NCBI GenBank assembly: GCA_039566865.1 | Contig: CM076952.1 | Coordinates: forward strand, 12,420,501-12,484,500 | DNA from: Aurelia coerulea | Taxonomy: Eukaryota > Cnidaria > Scyphozoa > Semaeostomeae > Ulmaridae | Reading direction: 5' to 3' | DNA: 64,000 nt | Part shown: one piece after another, positions 34,767 through 46,560 of the stretch | How the letters are laid out: every line of letters begins with the position of its first letter | How positions within the stretch are numbered: the stretch's first letter is position 1 | The notes under the pieces: generated by a model | The model's input: only the letters and a program-made list of their open reading frames with translations | Databases searched by the model: none | What the model was told of the DNA's origin: nothing | Made by a program: the position numbers and the translations under genes

Positions 34767-36599
34767 AACAGGAGTAAAAGGAAGAGTAGATTCAAAAGAT
34801 GGGATCGAATAAAAAGGAACAGTGGTGACGCAACATAAATAAATAGTATGAGCAGGATAAAAAAAACAAAAACAAAAACAAAACAAAATATGTAAATAAT
34901 TAAAAAAAACACCCAGGGCAATGGTCAAAAGGAAGTGCTATGCTATGATAATGTTACTGTAAATAAGTAAATTGTTTGTTAAGTCCAACAGGATAAAGAG
35001 TGGCGAGTTTGAAGATGATATGCTTTTCCAATGTTTTTCGTTTAGCGCTATCTGTAGGGGCAAAGAGAAGACCAAGAATTGACATGTCTTCAGTTGAATG
35101 GTTTGGCAAATTGAAATGCTTTGATATATTGCTGTCAGGGTCATTTTCATGTTGAACATCAAGGTGAATTTTGTGTTTGACATTTCTCATGTGTTCGCCA
35201 AATCTGTTGTTAAAGAGCACATGACACAATTCAAGTTATTTTAATAAGAAATTTCAAAATTCAAGTTATTTTCTGTCAGTTGTGAAAATTGTGTTGCGGT
35301 AACATTTGTGGTTCCGTAATTACGTGGTTTTGAATTACAGAGGTTTAGTCAATTTTGTGACCCCAAACAAAACGCGGCCAAGATCACGTGATCTTGGAAC
35401 TGTGACGTCAGATTGTTTGCAGCAAGAAATCGCGCGAACCAAAACAATGCGGGAAATGATGGAGAACGCAAGTGATCGAAGCAGAGTCAGAGTCATGGAA
35501 GAGAAAAAGAGGAGAGGTGGCCGATACTGCGTCGCTGGAGGGCCAGGAAATACAAGCTGCATGAATACAAGCTACAGCCCTGCCATAAAAATGCACCAGT
35601 TTCCCAAAAATCCCGATGTTCGGCAAAAGTGGATAAAATTCGTCCAAAAACATACAGTAGGCCATCCTTCAAAAATCCATCCAAGCACGCTTCTCTCTGT
35701 TCTGCCCATTTCGAAGAATCCTGCTATCATCGACCACTGGTATTGGAGGATTCGACAGGAGTGTCTTGGAGAAGAAACTTTGTTCAAGGATCTATTCCTA
35801 CACGAGATTCCGTGAACTTGGCTTCGCCTAAAAAACTGTCAGCTCGCAAGAAACGACAGGTAAGGCCTACGTTTGCTTTATAAGACCGAGCCTTTATCTA
35901 GCATTTATTACTTACGAGAGCCAGGATGGCTTGGTCGAAAGCAAGTATTTTTGCAATTAGTTGAGCTTGGAAATGACTGCTGACTGTATCTATTTGTTTC
36001 AATGTTCAAGATATTTTTATTCAGGCCTAGTAGCTATTTACATTATTATTATTTTTTACAAAACAAACACAGTAGTGGAAACTACTCACACTTTCATTGT
36101 TTTAAACAAGGAAAACTGTGTACCTACATGCAGCTTTCATTTTTTAAATCATTCACCTATTTTTGTTTATAGTTTTTCTTCTTCCATTCAGCTTATTCGT
36201 CATGCCCTGAAGGTCTCACCAAAGAAACGTAGACTGGCAGTAGAAGTGCCACCAAATAATTTTGCAAATGAGAACCCAAGTGAAATACCAATGGCAGGGC
36301 AAGACAGTTATGAAGGTAATGCTGACAAATCAACTATGACCATGCCAGTAATTCATCCCCATCACAAATGCAAAAATTGTGTGAGGAAATCAGAGAAGAT
36401 AAAGAATCTTCAAAGGAAACTCAGACGATGGAAAAAATTGTCAAAATCGAAAAAGAAGAAAGTTTCTGGAAAAAAGGAGGTAAATACACATTTTATGTGA
36501 AATTTATATGTCATTGCGAAAACTGCCAACGGAAAAGTTTCATCACTTTATAGTAAAACTTCACAGTTAGCTCTGGTTTGGTCATAAATTGGCAAGGTC

Positions 36600-36725
36600 A
36601 TAAATTGGCAATTAATTTGAGCACCAGCAATCAATAGCACTGTAAATTTAGAGCAGGAAAGGCTCTATAGGATGCCTGACTACCAATGTGAAGGTTGGTG
36701 GTTTGAGTCCCCACCATTGTCAAAC
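36600..36725 (+). repeat. Possible tRNA-derived SINE remnant
   Basis: In the intron of the THAP gene, GGTGGTTTGAGTCCCCACC has the form of a T arm with a B box, preceded by GATGCCTGACTACCAATGTG. A similar block (CGCATGTGCCTACCTATTTG then AAGGTTAG) occurs at 39170-39205. Too degenerate to fold as a tRNA. Confidence 0.35.
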
Positions 36726-36764
36726 CTGTTATTTAGAGCGAGAAGAGTTACCAACTTCAGAGAC

Positions 36765-36910
36765 GTAGGAACCAGGGTGCCCTGGGGGCACGTGCCCCCC
36801 AAGATTTTGCAATAAACACAGAAGTGCCCTTTTTATTTCCAGGAAATGCCCCCTTAGCTTAATGAAAAAACTGCCCTTGAAGTGTCGTGCCCCCTCGAGT
36901 TGGAGATGCT
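36765..36910. repeat. Dispersed 'CACGTGCCCCC'-type repeat, copy 2
   Basis: Same block order as 735-1057: GACGTAGGAACCAGGGTGCC, GATTTTGCAATAAAC, AAGTGCCCTTTTTATTTCC, GAGATGCTTCCTATG. It lies in a THAP-gene intron. Confidence 0.6.
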
Positions 36911-37424
36911 TCCTATGTCCCTGGCCAACTCTGTGTACTTCCAGGCTAAAAGAATCACAAGGTGTGGTCATTCCAAGAGGGCATTGCTTGATAAGTTTAA
37001 CTTCTCAGTGTCCTGAACAAATACCTTAGGATGCTATTAGGAATAAAAGACAGGAAATATGTTACAACTGTCAGAAATCTTGCAAAGTTTATACAATTTG
37101 CATTAAATTTTTACTTGAAGGAAGAAGTGGTTCAACTGGAGGAGCCTATAGAATTAGAGGAAGATAGCGAAGAGGCATTGTTTGATGTAAATATGCGGAG
37201 TGATGATGAGAACATGTTCTCTGATGAAAATGATGGCAGTGACAGTGAAATATCTGATACGGACCAGGAGAGTGATGATGAAAGCTACTCAGTGACCAGT
37301 TCTGATGAAGACAGTGATGATGAAGACAGTGATGATGAAGGTCTTAATGATGATTTTGATGATGAACAAACAAGAAATTTTGTAAAGTAAGTACAGTAGA
37401 ACATTATGTATACATAGGCATAGA

Positions 37425-37580
37425 AGACTGGGGGGTTGCAGCCCCCCCAACGCCAGAAAATTTTGCAAAAATCAGCCATAATCGGGCAGAAATCTGCCTG
37501 AAGTCGGGCAAAAGTTTCTTAAACAATGGATTTTTTATCAGCAGCCCCCCCCCCAAATTTTATCTCCTCCTACGCCCATG
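37425..37580. repeat. GC-run repeat in THAP gene intron
   Basis: GACTGGGGGGTTGCAGCCCC, then AAATTTTGCAAAAATCAGCC and CAGCCCCCCCCCCAAATTTT, ending TCCTCCTACGCCCATGAATG. It has the style of the window's other GC-run repeats but a different sequence. Non-coding. Confidence 0.4.
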
Positions 37581-38400
37581 AATGTATAGATTGCTAATTC
37601 AAGGCATTGAGCTATGTCAAATAGCCTGCATCTATACCAAGACACAAGGAATATGCCAGGTTATGGTTTTGACTGATGTTCAAGACAAACTGATCACCTG
37701 AAACATGAGCCAGGGGATATCCTGCATTGTTTCTGAATTCATCTTGCTGAACAAGATAAATTGAATTTCATTATATTATATTTAATTTCATTATAATTAT
37801 GATGTTAATATTTGTTTTTAATTTAACAGTGTTGATCCTGACATGCCATCATATGAGGAACCAAAATTCATCGTTTTCTTCTCTATGCTAATGAGTTTAT
37901 TTTCAATGTTTTGTTTTCGATGCAAAGAGGATAAACCAACTGCTACAATGACCACAACTGGAACAATGGTCACAGTGAGACAGAATTGTGCAAAGTGCGG
38001 TGATTCCAGCTTTGTGTGGCGATCTCAGCCCTTAGTGTTTGACAAGCAACCTGCAGGAAACATATTGCTCAGTTTTGCAATCCTTATGGCCGGTGCAACA
38101 ATCAACAAAACTCTGTTAGTGTTTCGTCATATGGGTTTGTCCGTCATTAATGCCAGAACGTTTTTCAGACATCAGAGAAATCAGCTTTTCCCTGTTGTGT
38201 TAACTCATTGGCAAGGTTCCCAAACGTGTTTCTTGATCAACTGAAGAATGTAGGGAATGTTGTTTGGAGTGGGTATGGCCGGTTTGATTCAATGGGCCAT
38301 TCTGCAAAATATGGAGTGTACAGTATGTTCAACTGCAACTTGATGAAAATTCTACACTTCGAGCTTGTTCAGGTAAATTTAACTTCAGTTTGTTAGACCT

Positions 38401-39990
38401 CCTTTTACCATTGGAGAAATATTCACAAACTATGGTATTGTCCTGAGCTGTGTTGTTGCTTCACCATTTTTATCATAAAAGTTTGAACAAATTCAAAGAA
38501 ATTGCCAATTAGACCAAAATGGCGACCAAAATGACGTCTTTATAAAAAAAATTCTAACGTCATCAAATTCCAGAAATTCCGGTGTCAAATTGAATCCCTT
38601 TGTTTGCTGATTCGTTGGCTTAAAATCTATCCACTGAAATCATTGAAAACAATAATTTTTCTGCTGCCTCCTTCTAAATATGGGCATGTCAGGTGACCTG
38701 TTTGCCCTATTGTTTAAAAATTCTTCCATCAAGATGTAGCTAATAGATGATTAGTAAAAGTTAGGGAGGTTGGGGGACATAGTTGATGTCGTTTAAAAAC
38801 GCGGTAAATAAAACCTCGAGGGGGGGGGGGGTGGAATCTATATGGATTAGGGTTAAGAAATGCATTTAGAAACACAGAAGATGTTCAAGGTTAAATTTTT
38901 GAGGCTACAATCAGAAATTTCATTCCCATTGTCACCGTGACAGTAGCAGTGTATACGTGTAACACAGATACAAGCAAAAAAACGCGACGCACAAGTTAAA
39001 AAACATACCTATCGTTCCAGGCCTGTGAATATGTCCAGGCATAATTCCAATTTTACATTCACCAGGCTAGAGAATGATAGAAAAATATTACAATGCTGCC
39101 GGTAAATGAAATAGTGCATGAAGCATTCCCCAAGATCTAGAAATTAGTGAAATGCATTTGAGATCGTTGGTAACGCATGTGCCTACCTATTTGAAGGTTA
39201 GTTGTTAGGGTAAATGCCCTTCCAAACCTGCTACCTCTGGTGAGGAAAGCAGTAGTTAGTAAGCACTCTGTAATTCAAGGACCAGGAATATGATTAGATA
39301 AACTTGGTTGTTTAGTGTTCCAAAAACTACGTAGAAACAGACAAGCACTAACACAATAACTTGTCTCCAAACAACATAGAAATGGATAAAGCGATGCATC
39401 TTCAAAGAATCTAGATATGCATAAGCCTGTGATAAAAATAGCCATGCAAAGACGATAGAACTTGACATGCGCCAGCTCCTTGTTGGAAAACTGATCAATG
39501 CTAACATTAAATACTAACAGGTGATCGGCTAGAATCTTTCTATCGTTAGTGGTTTGAGCCACTTTCCAATGGAGATTCGAAACCACAAGCACTAAAGTCC
39601 GACCGCTTTTCAGCACAAAAATGACAAGCCACTGCGATCCTCATTCAAGTGTGGGTTGACAGTTTAATGGTAGCAACAGAGTTCAGATAAATGCACAACC
39701 TTCCTCTGAACAGAAACGTGTCTTTGATAGAACCTTCCTCGTTTTTAAATAGAAAAAGAGTGTATTTAGGGCGTGGCACAAGGTTTATCTTTGTTTTTAG
39801 AGACCTTCCTCGTGGTCACTGACCATGTAACCGTACATTTTTCTTGACTCTAGCTAGCACGTAAAGCGTTCAAGCAAAGCAATGCATTTACCCGGACACA
39901 AAAAGAAAGGCAAACTATTCGATAGAAAAGAAACATTTTACATAAACACTTCTTTAGGATAAACCATTAGGGTAATGGTAGGGAGATGCA
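38401..39990. other. No gene seen
   Basis: About 1.6 kb of AT-rich sequence with a G run at 38820-38831. Short ORFs on the minus strand at 39256-39616 show no domain. It may hold introns or the lost 3' part of the THAP gene. Confidence 0.35.
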
Positions 39991-39993
39991 TTA

Positions 39994-40408
39994 CAGTAAA
40001 AACCCGCACATAAGAACCTAAGATTTTGAAGTCAGCCTGTTTAGGTTCTTATGCAATGAGGCACATCTAGTAATCAGGGTGTAGGTCCTTAATATAAGAA
40101 AATATGTAAATCTAAATCTTAGCCAAACCTATTTGCACTCTGGACCCTATCCATTTCAACCCAATCTTACCCAGTTTACCCCAGCAGGCCCTGCCTATGA
40201 TAGTTCTGTAAGTAATGTTTTGGAGTTCACGAAAGAGGTTGATTGGCAAAAATGTTGTATTTATTTCCCAATGAATGAATAAAACCCTTTATTAAGAACC
40301 TAGTTTAGATATCAGCCTGAAATGGTTCTTAATTATTGGGTACAAAATATATTATTTCAGGTTGTAGGTTCTTAACAGATGAAGGTTCTTATGTGCGGGT
40401 TTTTACTG
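39994..40408. mobile_element. Tc1/mariner-type MITE
   Basis: The ends CAGTAAAAACCCGCACATAA and its exact reverse complement (TTATGTGCGGGTTTTTACTG) are flanked by TA on both sides (39992-39993, 40409-40410), the usual mariner duplication. Internal blocks repeat the motif TAGGTTCTTA. 415 bp, no coding sequence. Confidence 0.85.
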
Positions 40409-40410
40409 TA

Positions 40411-40784
40411 CTGGAAAGTACGAGATAAATTGCAGAATAACTTCTTTTCATAAAATTGGTACAAACAACAGCTGCAACTTCAATTTTAACCATCTTCTGC
40501 TATCCAACAACAACAACAACCGTGGTACTTCAAACAGGCTCCAACATGAGACTACAATGCAAGACAGTGTCTAGCATACGATAGAGCTACAGAAAAGACT
40601 ACCTACTTTTATTATTCCAGGGCAGTTTGGTCCGATGAGTCTGCTGGAATTCTGTTTCAAAAGTCGCCTCTTTACCTGAAAATACATGGATACGTTGCTG
40701 TAAAAAATTACTCAAATCAATTGTCAAATACTTTAGGACAACATTGATATCATAAATTCATGTAAATATATCATGCCTTTGTAA
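40411..40784. other. No gene seen
   Basis: Contains a short (CAA)n run near 40508 and otherwise unremarkable AT-rich sequence. Confidence 0.3.
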
Positions 40785-40980
40785 TATACCATTTGCCAAT
40801 TAGGAAAAAGGGATTGAGGCGAGCACGGCCAATTCTGACAGTTTTAGTATTAGTCGGAAATCCGGAAAATCCTCTCAACTTCAGAATATTTCATTCGATG
40901 TATTTCCCACAATCGTAAGGCGGCTCGATTTGTAGGCTAGATTAAATAAATAAACGATCAGCTGATTTTGACCCCTTGCT
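40785..40980. repeat. Dispersed repeat next to E3 (partner at 21410-21600)
   Basis: Reverse-complement match to 21410-21600, including AATTAGGAAAAAGGGATTGA, TCGATGTATTTCCC and AGCTGATTTTGACCCCTT. It ends a few bases before the E3 target duplication. Confidence 0.65.
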
Positions 40981-41169
40981 TAGCTTGACCTAGCCTGCGT
41001 GCAGACTCGACTATCCTAAAGTGTAGAGTCTGCGCAACAAAGTCGAAACGCTTGTCTTATGAATCAGCAGAAATTGCTGCCGCTGGCGGTTCTGCGGCCT
41101 TATTGCGCAGTGTTGGATTAAATAGCGCGTCAACACGCCAAGATCATTATCCTTCATGGTCAACAAATC

Positions 41170-42760
41170 TGCACTGTAGCAAAATATCGCGTAAGAAAAA
41201 GCAATCATTTTTTCATTTGTACCACTACTGTATCAAATATGTCTTCGTGCCTTTTTTCTTAAAGAATATTTCGTTGAAGGATGGTCGCAAAGACTTTAAT
41301 TTGCTCGTTGGAAAAGGGAAATTGAACGTGAAAGCTGCTTTGCAACAATTGGAGGTCGTCGTACGGCCTAGGCCCACGGCAAAGTACACTTACCTCACAT
41401 ACCTCACATAAGTATTGCACCACCTGACACAAAATGGCGGCCAAAAGTGTCTTTCAACTTTCAACTCAAAAACTCAATCAACAAAATTTGCATAACAAAG
41501 GCATCAGCATTTAAGGGTTTCTCTACCGGGTGTTTTGGCAGGAAAATAATTGTTAATTCGTTTGCTTTTCATTCATAAATAGAATGAAACGTTATTTTGT
41601 TGGTTTCTTTGATAAATTAGCAAAAACCTCCGGACACAATGCACAAGATTTTGGCAGTATAGCTGGAGGAGTAGGCCAAAACAAAATCAGAAACGGATAG
41701 ATATCTGGGGGCAAAGATAACAACATTTTAGCGTTTTCAAATTAGGATTCTACGAACTTTATCGCTATGACAAAAGTTTTCCGTGAGAAATGCCAGAAGG
41801 ATAAACACAAAGAGAAAACGGAAAGAAACCATCGCAAGGTAAGAATATCCTTGATATTACTTTTATCACATTAACATTAAGTTTGCTTCCTGGAAGACTT
41901 TAAGCAAGTGATTGACACTTAAATATATGGATTTTGATGTATTTAACAAACTCGTTACGCTTGAATTTAGTTTCAAGATAATTTGAAATTTAGCAAGCGA
42001 CTGGAGCGTATTTTCTTAAACCTGACTCCTTCTTCGACAAATTTAAGTTGAGTTACATTGAGTGATGGCCTTGTTATTTATTTGAGTTTTCTTCTTTTAT
42101 CACATTCGAAGTGGAAAACTTTTATCATGGTGATAAAGTTTGTTGAATCTCAATTTGAAAACATTATAATGTTGTTTTCTTTGCTCTAAGAAATCTATCC
42201 ATTTATCATTTTGCTTTGGCCTACTCCTCCTTCAAGGCTGCCGAAATCTTGTTCAACGTTGTGCGAAGGTTTTTGCTAATTTATCAAAGAAACCAACAAA
42301 ATAAGGTTTCATTTTACTTATGAATGAAAAGCAAACGAATTAACAATTCTTTTCCCACCAAAACACCCGGTAGAGAAACCCTTAAATGCTGATGCTTTTG
42401 TTATGTAAATTTTGTTGGTTGGGCAAAAAGACACTTTTGGGCGCCATTTTGGGTAAGGTGGTGCAATACTTATGTGAGGTAAGTGTATAGTTGTGGAGAA
42501 TGTCTCAGACTTCTTCTGCAGCGCATCCAGTCTGCACGTCAAAAGCAGAGAGTTTTGGCGGATGAAGCATCCAATATTTACTAGCAGGCACTTGCAGCAA
42601 AAAAATCCACCTTTGAAAAATGCAACAACAAGCTTTCAGGGACTCCAAGGAAATCAGAAAAATTGGGGACGGGAATTTTGTACAAAAAATTTCTGTATTT
42701 GAAGACTGATGATTCTCTAGCATTTTGACACCAAATTTGATAAAATACCATCAGTAGAAG
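41170..42760 (+). pseudogene. Cys-rich ORF of E3 (putative transposase N-terminus), split
   Basis: Plus-strand codons before 41385 encode KDFNLLVGKGKLNVKAALQQ, then VVVRPRPTAKY. After the inserted element the frame resumes at 42487 with SCGECLRLLLQRIQSARQKQ, followed by RVLADEASNIY, ALAAKKSTFEKCNNKLSG and KKFLYLKTDDS. Removing the TA-flanked insertion puts KY directly before SCGEC in frame, giving a CxxC finger that corresponds to the KYIC of E1. A CxxC upstream of FNLL is not clear in this copy. The basic coiled segment after the finger is new relative to E1. The C-terminus is not recognised. Confidence 0.6.
41387..42485. mobile_element. Long-TIR, TA-flanked non-autonomous element
   Basis: The ends CACTTACCTCACAT and ATGTGAGGTAAGTG are flanked by TA (41385-41386, 42486-42487). 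The arms (to about 41690 and from about 42195) are reverse complements for about 300 bp, with blocks AAGTATTGCACCACC, TTTAAGGGTTTCTCTACCGG and GGAGTAGGCCAAAAC. The central 500 bp are unique and non-coding. The TA target suggests the Tc1/mariner superfamily. Confidence 0.82.
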
Positions 42761-43749
42761 CAACCTAGGCCTACATTTTCTTGGCTATAAAATGAATCAC
42801 AACCACATTTGGTCCAAGGTATTTGATATAATGCATCCTGCAACGTCCTGCATTGAACCAGAAGGCTGATTACTTCCTGTAGTTGATTTCTTTCATGAGC
42901 AATAATAATGTTCAATGTTCAATTTATACTCTTGAAAATTCTATTCATTTGTGTCTATTGATTTTGAGTAGATGATGAAATAGCTTAAAATGCCACAAGC
43001 ACTGGCTCTGCTCAAAAAACAAAACCATATTTGGTAATGTTCTGCTTGTGACATTTGTTAAAAAGAGGTTTAAAAAGATCAATCATTGCAATCTCTCAAA
43101 GGACGGATCTTGCAACACTTACACAATCTTGAAAGGAGCATGGCTTGAAATTGAGTATATTAACCTAATTATAGAGTTTGATAAAGCTTTGCAATAACCC
43201 TACACAAGAATTATTCTCAAACAGACAACAAATCAAGCTTGTTTGAGTTTGCCTTGAGTAACAAAGATTTGTTTTCCCAAAGAAAAATCCAGCATCATTT
43301 GCTTGAACTGGAAATGAGCTTGAATGGTGACTGTTTTCAGTATGATATCAATCTCACTTTAGATTCTTGTCAGTCTCAAGAGAGTTCAAATCAATTTGCA
43401 GAGCTTGTTTCCCTGAGCCAGTTGTGAGGGTGCATGCTGCAAGCTAGCGCAAGTGGTGCAGAACTCTTACTTGAATCAGGCTCTCAAACATGCTCAAACC
43501 ATACCCAAAGCAAGTTGTTATCAGGCTTGAAGCATGCTACAAACATACTCAATATTTTGCAAAAGGATTGCCCAACAAATAAAAAGTTATGCAGAAGAAT
43601 GCCTAAATAATATAGAGTGGAAAGACAGAACACAATTCAGAGATAAATTCTGGTTTAGGAGATCTCAGAAAACAGAAATTTTAATTCCTTCTGTGATAGG
43701 TTTGTAGAAAACAAACCACATTCATTTTGGAGAGGACAAAACTCAATAA
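42761..43749. other. E3 interior without a clear gene
   Basis: About 1 kb. A block near 43239-43425 (FALSNKDLFSQRKIQHHLLE, ending in a stop) could be a decayed exon, but no family is recognised. Confidence 0.3.
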
Positions 43750-44410
43750 ATTCTCTTTAGACAAAAAAAAGCAAGAACCTGAAAAAGTTGGACATATCTG
43801 GGATGCATCACATATCTGGGATGCATCCTAGATGAAAATCTTTCTGGGCAGTCGATGGTAACTAAAGATGCTTGGAAAAATAAATTGCAATTAGCAGGTT
43901 GCTTTTAAATGCTCTTAATCAACCTCATTTTTATCATGCATGCAGTTCTTGGTATCCAGGGTTGAATAAGAGGCTGTCCAAAAAAATCTAGATGGCTCAA
44001 AACAAAATGCATTTGTTTTTACCTGAATTTGAAAAGCACAGCACATATTGGGGTCACAGAATTCAAGGCTATAAATTGGTGCACTACAAAGAACAGGACA
44101 GATCAATGTGTCCATTTCAATGTTAGGAAATTTTTCAAAGGAACTGCCCCAGCGTGCAGTGCTGAGATATTCCATCTAGTCAACCAGGGCCAAACAACAC
44201 AAAATCCAAGTTCAAATTGGATATTCCATTTCAAAAACATAATGCTGGACAAAAATGCCTCTCTTATCTGGGGCCAAAAACATGGAATAGTCTTGTCTTT
44301 CGTCTGAGAACAAATCAACAAACAATATTTATGCATTCAAACATAAGATCAAAGAGAACTTTTTCCAAAATATACAGAAAGAGAAAGATGACATATATGT
44401 CTTCTACTGA
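43750..44410 (+). pseudogene. LINE RT C-terminal fragment inside E3
   Basis: Plus-strand pieces in shifting frames give the 3' part of a non-LTR RT protein: a stretch resembling LGCILDENLSG near 43810, then QNKCICFYLNLK-like sequence, FKAINWCTTKNRTDQC, NVRKFFKGTAPAC, HNAGQKCLSYLGPKTWNSL and a basic end near 44400. The order and spacing match the thumb and C-terminus of CR1/L2-type proteins (LGP..WNSLP). Many frameshifts; an old copy. Confidence 0.75.
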
Positions 44411-44485
44411 GGACCATATTGAAAATACACATGCAGCTCTGAATTTCCTTTTTTCTATGTATTTCCGTTATACAGCACCTCTAAG

Positions 44486-44773
44486 GGGACCATTATGGAG
44501 GTAAAGTCAGCTTGACCTTTTAGTGCTATCCCTGCCACCGTAATTAGGGGTGTTTATCTTTATATTTTTAACATCTGATATTGTATTGTATCTACTTTTA
44601 TTATAAAACTTGTAGATATCTATTGTGGCAAATTGATACATACATACTGTACCTACAAAAATATCTGAGCATAGATACAATACAATATATAGGGTTACTA
44701 AAGGAAAACACCCCTAATTACAGTGGCAGGGGTAGCAATAAGGTCAAGATGACCTTAATTCCATAATAGTCCC
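44486..44773. mobile_element. 288-bp hairpin MITE
   Basis: The ends GGGACCATTATGG and CCATAATAGTCCC are complementary with one mismatch. Inner blocks CCTGCCACCGTAATTAGGGG and CCCCTAATTACAGTGGCAGG, then TTGTATTGTATCTA and TAGATACAATACAA, continue the pairing over most of the length. Non-coding, inside E3. Confidence 0.75.
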
Positions 44774-45559
44774 GCTTGGAGATGCTGGTACAACAAAAAA
44801 TGTAAGAGAAAAATACAAAACTGTAGTTTTGAAAAGCTTTTTGTTCATTTGAATGTCACAGAACTGATTGCAAATGAAATTTATAATATCTGTTGTAAGA
44901 AATTGTGATGCAGATACCTGAAAATATGTTAAAACAACTTAATGCTACAAGTTTATTCCATTATTTTAGAATATCAGAAATTTTACAACCAACATCCTCT
45001 ACAAGCGCCTGATCCTCTGTTCTGCCAACTGTGGTTGGGTATTGGAAAAAACATTCAGTAAAGAAACCTTTTAAATGTTGTATGAATATGAATTGCTACA
45101 CCAACTAAGAAACTGCTAAGAAACTTTCAGCACTTAAATTCAATAAATTTAAGAAACATTCCATTGTTGGTAAATTTCTTAGTTTCTTTTAAAACAACCC
45201 CTGTATATGTTCACAAGTTATTGTTTGTTCAATAATATGCACAGATTGAGCTGCTACAATTGCAATCAATTAATCTGTATTGTTTTGTTGTAAAATTCTA
45301 CTACAGTAGCTGCATTAAATTCCTTCACTCTCAAATTGTCTAAATTGACAATCAGCATACAGTATGCTAGTTCAAAATGGATTCTCCTGTTTCCAGATAG
45401 CAAGATCTGCCTCCATGATGTAAATTTAGACAATTAGAACATCTTCAAACTTCTTTGATTAAAATTCTTACTCTTCTTTGATCTACTCTTTTTAAACTTC
45501 ACTCTTCTCACTGTCCATATCATGAAAGAGTTCTTGGCTGCAGAACGTTGTTGCTATTA
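44774..45559. other. E3 interior without a clear gene
   Basis: AT-rich. It includes a TTTCTTA-type MITE remnant at 45100-45195 (AAGAAACTGCTAAGAAACTT, AAATTTCTTAGTTTC). The 3' exons of the RecQ remnant could be here but are not recognisable. Confidence 0.35.
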
Positions 45560-46560
45560 AACATGGGTAGAGACTGGGGCTAAATTCACAACAGACAAGA
45601 TTGATGCTATTGTATATTTGAAGCAGTTGCTGTGAAAACTGCAAATTTCACTGAAGAATCCAGAAATGCCTTTATTTCCAGAACTTGTCCATACAATTTT
45701 CTGAAGGCCAGGTTTCTGAGTAGTGCCAGGTCCCTGAAAGAATGAAAATTGAAAATGTGAGCCACAATATACTATGTACCAGCCTAATCTTTTTGACATC
45801 CAGATACCTCTCCAAAGAGCTATTTGAAGCTGAGTCTTAGAAAATCATTTAAAACTTTGGTAGGCAAAGTGTCATAAAATTCAAGAAACTGTCTACCAGC
45901 CCCAGCCTTTTTAGTTTCTTTAAAAACCTATGAAAAGTCTTAGACAGCTGCTTCATTGTCTCTCCTGCTACTTTAAAGGTTCAAAATCTACATTCCACAT
46001 TATCTTTTAATCATGCACTGGTACTCATGAAATGAGAAACACACTGATTTGGTGCCTCGGTCTGCTTCAATTAAGTAAGTAATATGCCAATGTAAATCCA
46101 AAAAAACATACGATGCAAATACTAACCACTGTCTGTTGCTACGATGTGAAGATGATGGCGATTAGGCCTATCCCCTCCTTCTTCGATGTCTTTCAAAACC
46201 TCCTCTGTCTGACTGCAGTCGACTGGTCAGAATAAATTGCAGCAGTGTTGATACCAATGTCCTTGAGTTTCCCTACTTGATCAAGCATCAACGACTGGAG
46301 TGGTGAAACAACGAGTATGGAATTTTGAAAGGATTCACATATCTTAAATAATCAGCAACCATCAAGGGAATGGCCTGAAAAATCAGCGACTTCCCATAAA
46401 TCCTGGAGGTGCACTGAAAAAAAAAGTAAAGGTTCTTCCCTTGAAAGAAACAGCAAAGGGCCTTTTCTTGATCCTCAAACATGTTGGGAACGCGATAATA
46501 TAACTTAACAAATTCCAATCCTTCTTTTGAACCTTTCAGCGCTCCAAACTAAATTTCTCA
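45560..46560 (-). pseudogene. RecQ-like DNA helicase remnant in E3
   Basis: The 5' block (46518-46288, minus) encodes VPNMFEDQEKALCCFFQGKN, then a Walker A region where GGATTTATGGGAAG has two extra bases and breaks the GYGKS reading frame, then YGKSLIFQAIPLM, and after a further shift a motif Ia-like stretch (46300-46220). A block near 45800-45560 encodes SGNKGISGFFSEICS and corresponds to motif III of RecQ (TATAT) in decayed form. Gene order and orientation match E1 and E2 (starts just inside one TIR, convergent with the Cys-rich ORF). Later exons are not identified between 44774 and 45559. Confidence 0.7.

Larger units (their letters stand above)
31468..35213 (-). mobile_element. Penelope-like element with direct terminal repeats
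   Basis: Two direct repeats of about 585 bp (31468-32052 and 34629-35213, both starting AACAATCTTTTTGTATGCGT on the plus strand) flank a minus-strand RT-endonuclease gene. The upstream repeat includes a copy of the C-terminal GIY-YIG coding end, so the structure is a partial tandem array, as is usual for PLEs, not a true LTR. The repeats are about 97 percent alike by eye (for example GGAAAGAAAGAT against GTAAAGAAAGAT). Each repeat contains a hammerhead-like segment. Confidence 0.88.
35446..38372 (+). pseudogene. THAP-domain transposase-like gene (Kolobok-like), broken
   Basis: Exon 1 (about 35446-35860) begins MREMMENASDRSRV and encodes a THAP zinc finger: YCVAGGPGNTSC gives the first Cys pair, FPKNPDVRQKWIKFVQK the core, and LCSAHFEESCY the Cys-His pair. 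A single-base shift near 35680 splits it; the donor is AGGTAAGG. Exon 2 (36196-36478) follows a TTCCATTCAG acceptor and encodes a basic region with CKNCVRK. Exon 3 (to 37388) is very acidic (Asp/Ser repeats). Exon 4 (37830-38372) starts VDPDMPSYEEPKFIVFFS and has CxxC (CAKCG), then shifts frame near 38225, then encodes WSGYGRFDSMGHSAKYGVYS. In the family as I recall it this reads GDGRFDSPG, so the probable catalytic Asp is Tyr here. Later exons are not visible. THAP fusions with this block are typical of Kolobok-type DNA transposons. Confidence 0.75.

Noticed and set aside
31468..35213. An LTR retrotransposon, because of the 585-bp direct repeats
   Set aside because: The gene is a PLE RT with a GIY-YIG domain, and the repeat includes coding sequence of that domain.
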